From Shimia sp. (GTDB lineage: Bacteria; Pseudomonadota; Alphaproteobacteria; Rhodobacterales; Rhodobacteraceae), in the NCBI RefSeq assembly GCF_022448905.1, contig NZ_JAKVCW010000001.1, positions 239,996 through 303,995 on the forward strand: 64,000 nt of DNA, in the 5' to 3' direction. Position 1 is the first letter of the stretch. Every line of letters starts with the position of its first letter. The notes below the pieces were generated by a model. It was not told the origin of the DNA. It did no database searches and saw only the letters and a list, made by a program, of their open reading frames with translations. This document shows positions 18,121 through 27,196 of the stretch, piece after piece. Made by a program: the position numbers and the translations under genes.

Positions 18121-18435
18121 TCAGCCGTATTTGTTTACAGCTTCCACTTCCAACGCCAATTTTAGTTGGAGCTCGCTTAGAATCTTCATCTGCGCCTTGC
18201 GCTCGGCCGCGTCAGTCAGCGTTTTGAGCTTGGCCATCTCCTCGGAAATCTGCTGCTTCAACACCACGGCCTGCGGCTTGGCCTGACGCTCTTTCATCAA
18301 ATGGGATAGCACCGCGTCCTTGGGTTGATGTAGATGTTTCAGAGGCTTGCCGGCGCCCGGTAGGTCCTTGAATTCGTCATTGCGGTCTGCTTGTTGCAAA
18401 GCCATCTCAATTGCCGGGTTGAGCGGATGGGTCAC
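18121..18435 (-). CDS. DUF1992 (DnaJ-C28-like conserved domain) protein
   Basis: 104 residues matching DUF1992: NPAIEMALQQADRNDEFKDL followed by PGAGKPLKH and a charged helical C-terminus. The same domain occurs in the human DNAJC28 protein without a J domain. No enzymatic motif is visible and the function is unknown. Translation would begin at GTG (18435). It stands alone, convergent with the upstream lipoprotein gene. Confidence 0.82.
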   Translation of the reverse strand: MTHPLNPAIEMALQQADRNDEFKDLPGAGKPLKHLHQPKDAVLSHLMKERQAKPQAVVLKQQISEEMAKLKTLTDAAERKAQMKILSELQLKLALEVEAVNKYG

Positions 18436-18631
18436 GAGGAATCGCCTTTCTTGTGCTGCGCATTCCTCATATGGGGTCTCGGCAAATTCGGTGCACCTAG
18501 GGGCGGCAATTTACCCTTATTTTAAGAGGAAAAAATCCTCGCTTGACAATCCCGACTAAAACAATCAGAAATAGCGCATCAGCCACCCAAATGGGGAGCC
18601 AACACATTGACTAGGACCAACGGAGAGTCCC

Positions 18632-18790
18632 ATGACCCTGCAAATGCAAGCTCCCGAAATGGCAAACGCGCTGCCCGTCCATGACGCCAACCAACTGACT
18701 GGCGACAACGGTCTGGCTCATATCCGCCTGAACGACCAGCTTTATACGCTGCGCATCACCCGCGCTGGCAAACTGATCCTGACAAAATGA
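18632..18790 (+). CDS. hemP: Hemin uptake protein HemP
   Basis: 52-residue small protein. The C-terminal half, HIRLNDQLYTLRITRAGKLI ending LTK, is the HemP signature. HemP genes belong to iron- or haem-responsive loci, and in other bacteria the protein activates haem-uptake genes. CGGAGAG lies before the ATG, and a TTGACA box at 18543-18548 could be its -35 element. The stop codon overlaps the start of the next gene (ATGA), so both are co-translated. No haem receptor or transporter follows here. Confidence 0.88.
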   Translation: MTLQMQAPEMANALPVHDANQLTGDNGLAHIRLNDQLYTLRITRAGKLILTK

Positions 18791-19263
18791 GCGGCGCCCT
18801 GCATAGAGGGGCGCAGCGCGTAGGTCTGCTCGAAGACCTCGGCGATGTGGAGCGTTTGGCCGTTCGTTGGCTGCGCTCCTGGGGGCGTGATCCGGTGGGG
18901 ATTGCGCATTTGGAATCCACGCTGACCGTTGGCTTGGGTCCGGATCAAGCGCGTAACATCAAAGGTGTTTTTGAAGACCTGATGGAAGTTGGTCGCCAGT
19001 ATGGCCGCCGCGCGCTATGTCGCCATGGATGTCATTGTCGCTGCCTTGGTGCAGATGAAGCGGTTTTTGCTCATTTGATTGAGGCCGGGGCCAACGGGGA
19101 TCAGGAAGACGCGGCGCTTCTGGCTTCTCTCGTGGTTCGCCCTGATATGGCGATGTGCTTTGCCGGTTTGGCGGCAGAGTTTGGAATGGCGCTGAGCAAA
19201 GTGGCCCGTGCAGCGCCTGCACGTCCACAATTTTCGACACCGGTTTCGGCCACGGTGCATTAA
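18787..19263 (+). CDS. Hypothetical protein translationally coupled to hemP
   Basis: 158 residues, unrecognised. The start overlaps the hemP stop by ATGA, so the two are probably made together. It is mainly helical and soluble, with no signal peptide. Its striking part is the Cys/His cluster RALCRHGCHCRCLGADE (about residues 76-92), whose four cysteines and two histidines could bind a metal or iron-sulfur centre. Pairing with HemP suggests a role in iron or haem handling. This is inference; the cluster may also be redox active. Confidence 0.8.
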   Translation: MSGALHRGAQRVGLLEDLGDVERLAVRWLRSWGRDPVGIAHLESTLTVGLGPDQARNIKGVFEDLMEVGRQYGRRALCRHGCHCRCLGADEAVFAHLIEAGANGDQEDAALLASLVVRPDMAMCFAGLAAEFGMALSKVARAAPARPQFSTPVSATVH

Positions 19264-19293
19264 GCTCAGGCCCTATCAATGTCACACCTCTGG

Positions 19294-19493
19294 TTTGGCA
19301 GATTTTTGGGCTGACAAGGCGCGGAGCTGCAGGAACTCTGGGTGAGTTTTCAAGCTCCGCAAGGCCGTCAGGCGAAAAATCCGCCAAATCCTTCGGACAT
19401 CCAGCACGCTTCGCCTCAGCGGGTCAATTCGCTTGCAAAGAGGCCCACTCCGTGCGGCGCGCACCGGCCCTCTGAGGCTGTGCGTGCTGGATG
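19294..19493. other. Large double palindrome upstream of degP
   Basis: Within a 435-base gap lacking a convincing gene, two long imperfect inverted repeats lie side by side. The first pairs 19294-19328 with 19353-19388 (outer TTTGGCAGATTTTT against AAAAATCCGCCAAA, inner GCGGAGCT against AGCTCCGC). The second pairs 19398-19419 with 19472-19493 (CATCCAGCACGC against GCGTGCTGGATG, then CCTCAG against CTGAGG), with smaller stems inside. It could be a structured RNA, a 5' leader of degP, or a palindromic mobile remnant. The rest of the gap (19264-19293, 19494-19698) shows nothing clear. Confidence 0.6.
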
Positions 19494-19698
19494 ACAGAGG
19501 CGAGACATTGACAGGGACTGAGCTTAACCACTGTGGCCAGACCGTGGCTGTGCATTCACTTTTTTCACAGATCACTCACAAGCATGTTAGGCGGCGCGAC
19601 GCGCATGTGGTTGCCATTGCTGCGTGAAATGCCCACACTTCTCCGCATACGCCGGGAGCAACTCGGCAGGTTTCAAGTACACCAAAGGAGAACCCAAA

Positions 19699-21168
19699 GT
19701 GTTTTCTGACACCCTTACGTACCCCGACACCCAACAGCGCAGCTGGCGCATCGCCGGGCTCGCGTTTCTATCTATTCTGTTTGTCATGGCGCAGACGCTG
19801 ATTGCGCAAGCACGCCCTGACAGCTTTGCTGATTTGGCGGATGAGATCAGCCCTGCTGTTGTGAACATCACCACCTCAACCGTTGTGGCTGGCCGCACCG
19901 GTGGCCCGCAAGGCATTGTGCCCGAAGGGTCCCCGTTTGAGGATTTCTTCCGCGAGTTCCAGGACCGTCAAGGCGATCAGGGCGACCGTCCTCGTCGCAC
20001 CTCGGCGTTGGGCTCCGGTTTCGTGATTACCGCTGATGGCTTTGTGGTCACCAACAACCACGTCATAGAAGGCGCTGATGAAATCCTCGTTGAATTCTTT
20101 GAAGGCGGCGAGCTGCCTGCAAAGGTTATCGGCACCGACAAAAACACAGACATCGCCTTGTTGAAGGTCGAATCCGACGAGCCGCTTGATTTTGTGGAGT
20201 TTGGCGACAGCGATACCGCCCGCGTGGGCGATTGGGTCATGGCCATGGGCAACCCGCTGGGCCAGGGCTTCTCGGTCTCTGCTGGCATCGTCTCCCAACG
20301 CGGTCGTGCTTTGTCCGGCGCTTATGACGACTACATTCAGACCGACGCCGCCATCAACCGCGGCAACTCCGGTGGCCCGCTGTTCAACATGGACGGCGAA
20401 GTGATTGGCGTGAACACCGCGATCCTGTCCCCGAACGGTGGTTCCATCGGCATCGGCTTCTCCATGGCCTCCAATGTGGTCACCAAGGTGGTCGATCAAC
20501 TGAAAGAATTTGGCGAAACCCGCCGCGGTTGGCTGGGTGTGCGTATTCAGGATGTGACCGAAGACATGGTGGACGCTGTGGACGGTCTGAAATCCGCCGC
20601 AGGCGCGATGGTCACCGATGTGCCAGAAGGCCCTGCCTTGGAAGGCGGCATGCTGGCGGGGGACGTGATCCTGACCTTTGACGGCGCCAAAGTGGCCGAC
20701 GTGCGTGGTCTGGTCCGCGCGGTGGGCAACACCAATGTTGGCAAAACCGTCGATGTGGTTGTGTTGCGCGATGGCGGTGAGGTGACGCTGGCCATCACCC
20801 TTGGTCGCCGGGAAGAGGCTGAAGGCGCTGTGCCAGCGAGCCAACCTGCGCCCTCCAGCGATCCGGTTGAGAAAGAAATCCTCGGCCTGACCGTCACCGT
20901 GTTGACCGACGACATGCGCGAAGAGCTTGGCGTGGCGGAAGGCACCGATGGTCTGGTGGTGAGCGCGGTGGACGAGATGTCCAAAGCCTATGAAAAAGGC
21001 CTGCGGGCGGGGGATGTGTTGACCGAAGCGGGCCAGCAGAAGCTGACCTCAATTGCCGATCTGGAAGACCGCATCGAAGAAGCCAAAGAAGCGGGCCGCA
21101 AGTCCCTGTTGCTTCTGGTACGCCGCGCCGGAGAGCCCCGCTTTGTGGCGCTTAACATCGAAGAGTAA
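19699..21168 (+). CDS. degP: Do-family serine endopeptidase (DegP/HtrA)
   Basis: Periplasmic protease and chaperone of 489 residues. GTG at 19699 is chosen because AAAGGAG lies 8 bases upstream; the frame is open further back without a site. A signal anchor (about residues 17-38) is followed by the trypsin-like domain with catalytic H121 (VTNNHVIEG), D151 (NTDIALLKV) and S224 (INRGNSGGPLF), then two PDZ domains. It degrades misfolded envelope proteins. The acidic loop after HFF-like FEDFFREFQDRQ is typical of alphaproteobacterial forms. It is a single gene followed by a strong terminator. Confidence 0.95.
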   Translation: MFSDTLTYPDTQQRSWRIAGLAFLSILFVMAQTLIAQARPDSFADLADEISPAVVNITTSTVVAGRTGGPQGIVPEGSPFEDFFREFQDRQGDQGDRPRRTSALGSGFVITADGFVVTNNHVIEGADEILVEFFEGGELPAKVIGTDKNTDIALLKVESDEPLDFVEFGDSDTARVGDWVMAMGNPLGQGFSVSAGIVSQRGRALSGAYDDYIQTDAAINRGNSGGPLFNMDGEVIGVNTAILSPNGGSIGIGFSMASNVVTKVVDQLKEFGETRRGWLGVRIQDVTEDMVDAVDGLKSAAGAMVTDVPEGPALEGGMLAGDVILTFDGAKVADVRGLVRAVGNTNVGKTVDVVVLRDGGEVTLAITLGRREEAEGAVPASQPAPSSDPVEKEILGLTVTVLTDDMREELGVAEGTDGLVVSAVDEMSKAYEKGLRAGDVLTEAGQQKLTSIADLEDRIEEAKEAGRKSLLLLVRRAGEPRFVALNIEE

Positions 21169-21192
21169 GCGCGGGTACATATCATAACAAAG

Positions 21193-21220
21193 AAGGGCGC
21201 CCGCTGCGGCGCCCTTTTTC
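21193..21220 (+). terminator. Hairpin terminator after degP
   Basis: AAGGGCGCC and GGCGCCCTT pair over a 6-base loop and are followed by TTTTC. Confidence 0.88.
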
Positions 21221-21238
21221 ATGTCCTCTTGCGTGGGG

Positions 21239-21799
21239 TCACGCCTCGCGCGGCACCGCCACCAAGCCAAGCCGCCGCGCGCTTTCCAGGGACAGGATGG
21301 CACTGTCGAGCCCTTCGGCGCTTTGATAGCGGCGAATGGCGGCGCGGGTGCGGGCATCGCGCTCTGCGGTGATGCTGCCGTAAAACAGCCCGCGTACTTT
21401 CAAAGCCCGCTGCAGAGAGGCGGTGAACTCTTCGGTCCAGACTTCGGCACAGGGGGTTTCAAACCACAATTCCCGTCGCTCCTGCACAATGCGCTGCTGT
21501 GTTTCGGTGCGGAAAATCCCTGGCGCGATCACAGTGCCATCTGCCAGCACTTCGGGCGGCTGCACCATGACCTGCTCGCTCACAGTTTCCACCACGGCTG
21601 GCGTCACATGACGGCCCCAACAGCTGCCCGGCCGCGCATTGGGCGGCGCTCCGGCATCTTCGGCGCGGATAATTTCAGGCTCGTTAAAAGCAGCGATATA
21701 AGGCGCGGTGGTGATTTGCTCTTCGCACGCCGTCAGGCTCCCCAACGCCAAAAGCGCCGTGGCGGCCAGAACCGATCGTGCGGCAAAATCTGCGGGCAT
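21239..21799 (-). CDS. Lipoprotein with C-terminal peptidoglycan-binding-like domain
   Basis: 186 residues. A signal peptide with lipobox LTAC (Cys at about residue 25) predicts a lipid-anchored envelope protein. The middle is unassigned. The last 60 residues (ALKVRGLFYGSITAERDART, then AAIRRYQSAEGLDSAILSL) resemble the PG_binding_1 fold. It likely holds something to the cell wall near DegP. A monocistronic minus-strand gene convergent with degP. Confidence 0.8.
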   Translation of the reverse strand: MPADFAARSVLAATALLALGSLTACEEQITTAPYIAAFNEPEIIRAEDAGAPPNARPGSCWGRHVTPAVVETVSEQVMVQPPEVLADGTVIAPGIFRTETQQRIVQERRELWFETPCAEVWTEEFTASLQRALKVRGLFYGSITAERDARTRAAIRRYQSAEGLDSAILSLESARRLGLVAVPREA

Positions 21800-21857
21800 G
21801 CTCGCGCCTCATGTGTTTTGCCCTGTCATACCGCGTTTTGCGCCGCAGCGAAACGCG

Positions 21858-22259
21858 TCATTTGCTTGAAGGGGCTGGCGGTGTGACCAAACTGTCCAAA
21901 AGCGGCGAGAGATCCTCGATCCGCTCGGCAATCACATGGGTGACATTGTTCTCCCGCTGAATGCGCCCGGTGACCCTGAGCAGTCGCCCGGCAATCACCG
22001 CGCGGCGGAAATGCTCATAAAGGCTGCGCCAGACAATTACATTTATCACGCCGGTCTCATCCTCCAGCGTGACAAAGATCACGCCTTTGGCGGTGCCGGG
22101 CCGTTGGCGCAGAATCACCAGCCCGGCCACGGTGATCCGCGCGCCATTGGGGGGCTCCGTCAGGCGACTGGCCACCAAAGCCGCCGGGGGGCGCGGCCAT
22201 GCGTGATGCGGGGCCATGCCTGGAGGCCACGTGGGGGTCGGGGATCTCATAATCTGCAT
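21858..22259 (-). pseudogene. C-terminal remnant of error-prone DNA polymerase DnaE2
   Basis: The encoded 133 residues match only the extreme C-terminus of DnaE2: GARITVAGLVILRQRPGTAK, GVIFVTLEDETGVINVIVW and HVIAERIEDLSPLLD, the OB-fold end of that polymerase. The polymerase body (about 900 residues) is absent; a ferredoxin gene lies where it would be. The first 30 residues (MQIMRSPTPTWPPGMAPHHA) look like degenerate linker. Most likely a decayed dnaE2, although an expressed OB-fold protein cannot be excluded. The frame is open up to 22316. Confidence 0.8.
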
Positions 22260-22349
22260 GGGAACAAATATAGAACATTTAAAAATTGTCGCAAGGGGAG
22301 GGAGCGCTTGTCGCAAATGGGGGTGGAAGCGGCGCAGGCCCTGACCTAA

Positions 22350-22708
<359 letters not shown>

Positions 22709-22709
<1 letters not shown>

Positions 22710-23443
22710 TGGCGTTGGCGCGGCGTCTCTTGTCACACCGGCTGCGCCGCGCAATGCTCGCGGTCGGTTTGGGTCTGATGGCCGCGCCTGTGATGGCGGA
22801 GATCGCCTCCGCCCGATACACAGACGAAACCTCCCGATATGCCCATGGCGTGCTAGGCGATGCCATCGAGTACGGCACGCTAGAGCTGACGTTGAAAGAC
22901 GGTAAGCGTCTCGCACTCACACTCCCCCAAGACCGCGTCTTTGAAGACATCGCACCGCGTCTGATGGATATGGACGGCGATGGCGTACCAGAAGTGATTG
23001 TGGTTGAAAGCAGTCAAACCGGCGGTGCCCGCCTGGCCATCTACGACGAAACTGGCCTGCGTGCCGCCACGCCCCACATCGGTCAACGCAACCGCTGGCT
23101 CGCGCCCATCGGGGCCGCAGATCTTGACGGCGACGGCCACATAGAAGTGGCCTATATCGATCGGCCCCATCTGGCCAAAACCCTGCGCGTCTGGCGGTTT
23201 AAAGACAATCAGCTGACCCAAGTCGCGTCACAGGCTGGCCTGACCAACCACCGCATCGGCGAAGACTTCATCTCCGGTGGTATCCGCGATTGCGGCGACG
23301 ATCCAGAGATGATCACGGTCAACGCCAATTGGTCCGAGGTCATGGCCACGCGCTTTGACGGCAAAGCCCTGTCGCCCCGCGCCCTTGGCGGCTTCAAAAA
23401 CCAGACATCCCTAAAGCACGCGCTGGACTGCAAAGCGCCTTAG
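22709..23443 (+). CDS. Secreted VCBS/FG-GAP-repeat protein
   Basis: 244 residues. A signal peptide (about residues 1-30, ending APVMAEIAS) is followed by FG-GAP-like repeats with calcium-type loops DMDGDGVPEV and DLDGDGHIEV. Such beta-propeller domains occur in surface or periplasmic proteins. Its start overlaps the ferredoxin stop, so the two are co-translated although no shared role is known. A dispersed palindromic repeat (family B) lies right after the stop. Confidence 0.82.
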
Positions 23444-23451
23444 CCTTCTCA

Positions 23452-23508
23452 TTCCAAAAATATCTCGGGGTGAATTGAGCGCACAGCGCTCAAGAGGGGC
23501 TGGCCCCT
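23452..23508 (+). repeat. Dispersed palindromic repeat, family B copy 1
   Basis: Contains two adjacent hairpins: TTGAGCGC/GCGCTCAA with a 3-base loop and AGGGGC/GCCCCT with a 2-base loop, preceded by ATATCTCGGGGTGAA. A near copy lies at 43039-43094 with a compensatory A-T to C-G change in the first stem. It sits directly 3' of a plus-strand gene. Confidence 0.8.
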
Positions 23509-23515
23509 CACGCCA

Positions 23516-24127
23516 CTACCGCACGGTCCCGTCGCTGGCCGAATAAATATGCCGCGTGCCAATCGCGCCCAATGACTGGAAAAGGCTCGCGGTATTAGAC
23601 ACACCAAACTTCTTCAAAAGCTTGCCGCGATGCACCTCGACCGTGCGGTTGCTCATGCCCAACTGGATCGCAATCTCCTTGCTGGTCATGCCTTCGGCGA
23701 GCAGTGAAAACACCTCGCGCTCGCGGCGGGTCAACGCCTGATATGGCCGGGTGTCAGAAATATCAGCAAAGCTCCACACCGCGCGTTGCAACGGGTCTTC
23801 CGGTGTAAACGTATGCCCGCGCACGCGGCACCAGAACATCTCTCCGCCACGCCGCATCATCACCCGCTCGTCCCAATAAAAATTGCCCTCACGCAGCTCC
23901 TGCACACCGCGGTTGCGAATATTGCTGAACTCTTCCTGTGTGGGGTAGAGGATGGCAAAGGTGCTGTCTTTGAGGGCTGCGCGCTCATAGCGGAACATCT
24001 CGGCAAAGGTGTCGTTACAATCGCGGATCACCCGGTTTTCGGTGACCACAATGCCCACCGGCGCAAAGCTGAACGCCAGTTCCACAAAATCGCCCGTGGC
24101 AAAGGCCTCTTCCACCGAAATGGTCAT
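23516..24127 (-). CDS. PAS-LuxR transcriptional regulator
   Basis: 203 residues. A PAS sensor domain (about residues 15-125; FAPVGIVVTENRVIRDCNDT at its start) is joined to a LuxR-type helix-turn-helix (LTRREREVFSLLAEGMTSKE, then MSNRTVEVHRGKLLKKFGV). No kinase, receiver or autoinducer domain is present, so the PAS domain itself probably senses a ligand or redox state. It is a single-gene unit, followed immediately by the family B repeat, and the target genes are unknown. Confidence 0.92.
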   Translation of the reverse strand: MTISVEEAFATGDFVELAFSFAPVGIVVTENRVIRDCNDTFAEMFRYERAALKDSTFAILYPTQEEFSNIRNRGVQELREGNFYWDERVMMRRGGEMFWCRVRGHTFTPEDPLQRAVWSFADISDTRPYQALTRREREVFSLLAEGMTSKEIAIQLGMSNRTVEVHRGKLLKKFGVSNTASLFQSLGAIGTRHIYSASDGTVR

Positions 24128-24214
24128 GTCATCTCCCCCAATTCAGGCGGAGAATAGGGCGCAGCACTTGCCGGTGCAACGCCCCTTGATCGCATCTCCA
24201 AAGGTTGTCGATGC

Positions 24215-25006
24215 TTAGTAGTAATGCCCGTGGCGGTAGTCCCAGCTGATAAAGTGCTCCGACATCAGCTCCATGATCTCGGTACAGGCCAAACCCTTGC
24301 GGATCAGCACCGGCCCGGGACTCACATCGCGGTTGCCATTTTGCAGCGGCACCAAGGCGCCTTTGGCATCCACAACAGAGACCATCACGCCCTGCTCATA
24401 ACGGGTTTTCTCATCGGCATCCGGTTGAATGGACGCCACATAGTCGTTGGCTTCAATGATCATATCCACCTCGGCTTCGATCTGCTCGCCAATGCCTTCC
24501 ACCAAACCACGATTGCCTTTGCCTGATGGGTTGGCCGAAGAGGCGAAGACCAGTTTTCCGTGCTCTTCCCACAGCGTGCGCACGGTGTTTTCAGAGGGCG
24601 TGCCAAACTTGATTACAAAGCAGCTGGTGCCGCGACCGTCCATCATCAACGCATCAGAGCCATCATCGGGAATATGGGTGCGGGCGCCGTCTTTCCATGG
24701 CAGGATGCAGCCCAGAAGGATGTCTTTGTCCCAGTGTGATTGATAAAACGCTTCAATTTCGTCGTTGAGATCCGCCAGCGCACGCAGCTGGTCCATCGAG
24801 CCGCAGAGCACCACGCCTGGCTTGTTGCGTTTGCGGTTCTTGGCGGAAAATTTGCGCTCCAAACCAGCGGCGTCACTTGTCATCACGATGTAGCCCACTT
24901 TGGTTGGGCTCACGATACAACCGCCGGGCTGCACCAGCCGGTCAACGGCCTCTGTTTGAACGCCGCCGTTCCAGCGGATGTGCTTGTCGCTGAGAGTATC
25001 TTTCAT
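24215..25006 (-). CDS. Divergent Sua5/YciO/YrdC-family protein
   Basis: 263 residues with a YrdC-like fold. The usual PT-x-T-x-YG motif appears as SPTKVGYIV, the KxR motif as KNRKRNKPGVVL, and the late motif as SSANPSGKGN. These drifts make a canonical threonylcarbamoyl-AMP synthase (TsaC) role doubtful; it may bind an adenylate or RNA instead. The ATG at 25006 gives MKDTLSDKHIRW. It follows leuD by 4 bases, so it is read from the leuD transcript. That unusual pairing gives no clear clue to function. Confidence 0.75.
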   Translation of the reverse strand: MKDTLSDKHIRWNGGVQTEAVDRLVQPGGCIVSPTKVGYIVMTSDAAGLERKFSAKNRKRNKPGVVLCGSMDQLRALADLNDEIEAFYQSHWDKDILLGCILPWKDGARTHIPDDGSDALMMDGRGTSCFVIKFGTPSENTVRTLWEEHGKLVFASSANPSGKGNRGLVEGIGEQIEAEVDMIIEANDYVASIQPDADEKTRYEQGVMVSVVDAKGALVPLQNGNRDVSPGPVLIRKGLACTEIMELMSEHFISWDYRHGHYY

Positions 25007-25010
25007 GGGT

Positions 25011-25643
25011 CTACCTTGTGTTGGTTGGAAGGGGGGTATGCAGCCAGGGAAACCGCGTTTCTGCAGCGGCTTCATAGGCTTCGATCTGCTCGATTTTTTC
25101 GAGCGTCAGGCCAATTTCATCCAACCCGTTCAGCAGGTTGTGTCGCCGGGTCGGATCTACATCAAAGGCAAACTCTGTGCCGTCTGAGGCGGTGATGGTT
25201 TGAGCGTCGAGATCCACGGTCATGCGCGCGTTTGCACCGCGTTCCGCGTCTTGCATCAAGACATCGACCTCGGCCTGCGGCAGGGTGATTGGCAACATGC
25301 CGTTCTTGAAACAATTGTTGAAAAAGATGTCGGCAAAGCTGGTGGAGATCATGCAGCGGATGCCAAAGTCATTGAGCGCCCAAGGCGCATGTTCCCGACT
25401 GGATCCACAGCCAAAGTTGTCACCAGCGATTAGGATTTTGGCGTCGCGATAAGCGGGTTTGTTGAGAATAAAATCCGCAATCTCACTGCCGTCAGGGCGA
25501 AAGCGGATTTCCTCAAACAGATGTTTGCCAAGACCAGAGCGGTTGATGGTTTTGAGGTATTGCTTGGGCAGGATCATATCGGTGTCGATATTGATCAGCG
25601 GCATAGGGGCCGCGAAGCCACAGATTTTGTTTAAGGCTTCCAT
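25011..25643 (-). CDS. leuD: 3-isopropylmalate dehydratase small subunit
   Basis: 210-residue swivel subunit of isopropylmalate isomerase in leucine biosynthesis. Family motifs: [36 protein letters not shown] and [17 protein letters not shown]. It pairs with LeuC, whose gene is not in the window. The YrdC-like gene follows by 4 bases. Complete and of normal length. Confidence 0.95.
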   Translation of the reverse strand: MEALNKICGFAAPMPLINIDTDMILPKQYLKTINRSGLGKHLFEEIRFRPDGSEIADFILNKPAYRDAKILIAGDNFGCGSSREHAPWALNDFGIRCMISTSFADIFFNNCFKNGMLPITLPQAEVDVLMQDAERGANARMTVDLDAQTITASDGTEFAFDVDPTRRHNLLNGLDEIGLTLEKIEQIEAYEAAAETRFPWLHTPLPTNTR

Positions 25644-25796
25644 GCAGAGCCAACTCCATAGACAGGGGATTCAGTGGGCTGAATGCTGTCCTGGTGCCTG
25701 TCTGGGCTCTAGGTGGCGCGCTTACTTGCAGAGGCTTTTAGCGGGTCTCGCGCGGCAAGCCAAGCCGCATGTTGCACTGCAATTGCTAGCGCTTAC

Positions 25797-25831
25797 AAAA
25801 AAAAGGCGCTGCCCCCTGGAGGTGCAGCGCC
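25797..25831 (-). terminator. Hairpin terminator after purD
   Basis: GGCGCTGC pairs with GCAGCGCC over an 11-base loop. On the minus strand the stem is followed by eight T residues, a textbook intrinsic terminator 20 bases past the purD stop. Confidence 0.92.
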
Positions 25832-25850
25832 ATTCTATCTGGGGAGTACC

Positions 25851-27113
25851 TTAAAGCGCGCGCCAGCCGATGTCGCGGCGGAAGAACCCGCCGGGCCAGT
25901 CAATCGCATCGACCATGGCATAAGCCCGATCGCGCGCTTCCTGCAGGCTTGCGCCCCGCGCGGTCACGTTCAGCACACGCCCACCGGACGCGGTGATTTT
26001 CCCGTTTTTTTCGGTGGTGCCTGCGTGAAACACCATGTTCTTGCTGTCGGCCGCGATGGCATCCAGCCCGCCAATCACCGAGCCTTTCTCATAAGACCCG
26101 GGATAGCCATTGGCCGCCATCACCACGGTGATTGCATGATCATCGGCCCAGTTCACCTGCGCCTCATGCAGCCGCTCTTCGGCCGCCGCATGCATCAGAT
26201 CCATCGCCTGCGCGCCCAGACGCATCATCAGCACCTGACACTCCGGATCGCCAAAACGCACGTTGTATTCCACCAGACGCGGCTGGCCGTCTTTGATCAT
26301 CAGACCCACATAAAGCACACCCTGATAAGGGGTGCCGCGCTTCGCCATCTCGTCAATGGTCGGCTGCACAATCTCATCCAGCGCCTTCTGGGCAATCTCA
26401 TCAGACAGCACCGGCGCTGGGGAATAGGCGCCCATGCCACCGGTGTTCAGCCCTGTGTCGCCTTCGCCCACACGTTTGTGATCCTGCGCCGTGCCGACGG
26501 GCAGGGCGGTCTTGCCGTCACAGAGGATGAAGAAAGAGGCCTCTTCGCCCTCCATGAATTCTTCGACCACCACTTCGGCGCCTGCGCCACCAAAAGCCCC
26601 GCCAAACATGTCGTCCACCGCATCCAGCGCGGTTTGCAGGTCCATCGCAACAATCACGCCTTTGCCTGCCGCAAGTCCATCGGCCTTCACCACAATCGGC
26701 GCGCCTTGCTCGCGGATGTAGGCTTTGGCGGCTTCGGCATCGGTGAAGTGTCCGTAGCCTGCGGTCGGCGCATTGGCTGCGTCACAAATCTCTTTGGTGA
26801 AGCTCTTGGAGGCTTCCAGCTTCGCCGCCGCTTGGCTTGGGCCAAACACCAGCACACCCGCCTCGCGCAAACGATCCGCTACGCCTGCTGCCAAAGGCGC
26901 TTCCGGGCCAACAATCACAAAATCAATCGCATTGGCTGCCACAAAGGTCACAACCTCGCCGCCATCCTCGATGTCAAAGCTGGCGCATTCCGCGATCTGC
27001 GCGATGCCCGCATTGCCCGGTGCCACAATAAGCTTGTCGCATTTCGGGTTCTGCATCACTGCCCATGCCAGTGCGTGCTCACGTCCACCGCTGCCGAGAA
27101 TAAGAATGTTCAT
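25851..27113 (-). CDS. purD: Phosphoribosylamine-glycine ligase
   Basis: 420-residue ATP-grasp enzyme for the second step of de novo purine synthesis. N-terminal MNILILGSGGREHALAWAV, ATP-grasp segments IVVKADGLAAGKGVIV and EEFMEGEEASFFILCDG, and the conserved NVRFGDPECQVLMMRL. The ATG at 27113 follows GGAAGGCGG and gives the usual family start, although the frame is open further upstream. It is divergent from xseA. Confidence 0.97.
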   Translation of the reverse strand: MNILILGSGGREHALAWAVMQNPKCDKLIVAPGNAGIAQIAECASFDIEDGGEVVTFVAANAIDFVIVGPEAPLAAGVADRLREAGVLVFGPSQAAAKLEASKSFTKEICDAANAPTAGYGHFTDAEAAKAYIREQGAPIVVKADGLAAGKGVIVAMDLQTALDAVDDMFGGAFGGAGAEVVVEEFMEGEEASFFILCDGKTALPVGTAQDHKRVGEGDTGLNTGGMGAYSPAPVLSDEIAQKALDEIVQPTIDEMAKRGTPYQGVLYVGLMIKDGQPRLVEYNVRFGDPECQVLMMRLGAQAMDLMHAAAEERLHEAQVNWADDHAITVVMAANGYPGSYEKGSVIGGLDAIAADSKNMVFHAGTTEKNGKITASGGRVLNVTARGASLQEARDRAYAMVDAIDWPGGFFRRDIGWRAL

Positions 27114-27196
27114 GTTGCCGCCTTCCGCTTGGCCTCCGCTTTGCGGCGTTCTAAGGTGGCTTGGCACAGGAAACAAGGGAACTGAGCAGCGCACCC

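Noticed and set aside
18435..18632. Iron-responsive (Irr/RirA/Fur) box before hemP
   Set aside because: No convincing consensus could be seen; only a TTGACA box was noted.
19433..19627. Small plus-strand frame over the palindromes before degP (and a minus-strand frame 19282-19575)
   Set aside because: They overlap the paired arms, have no ribosome site and no protein-like features.
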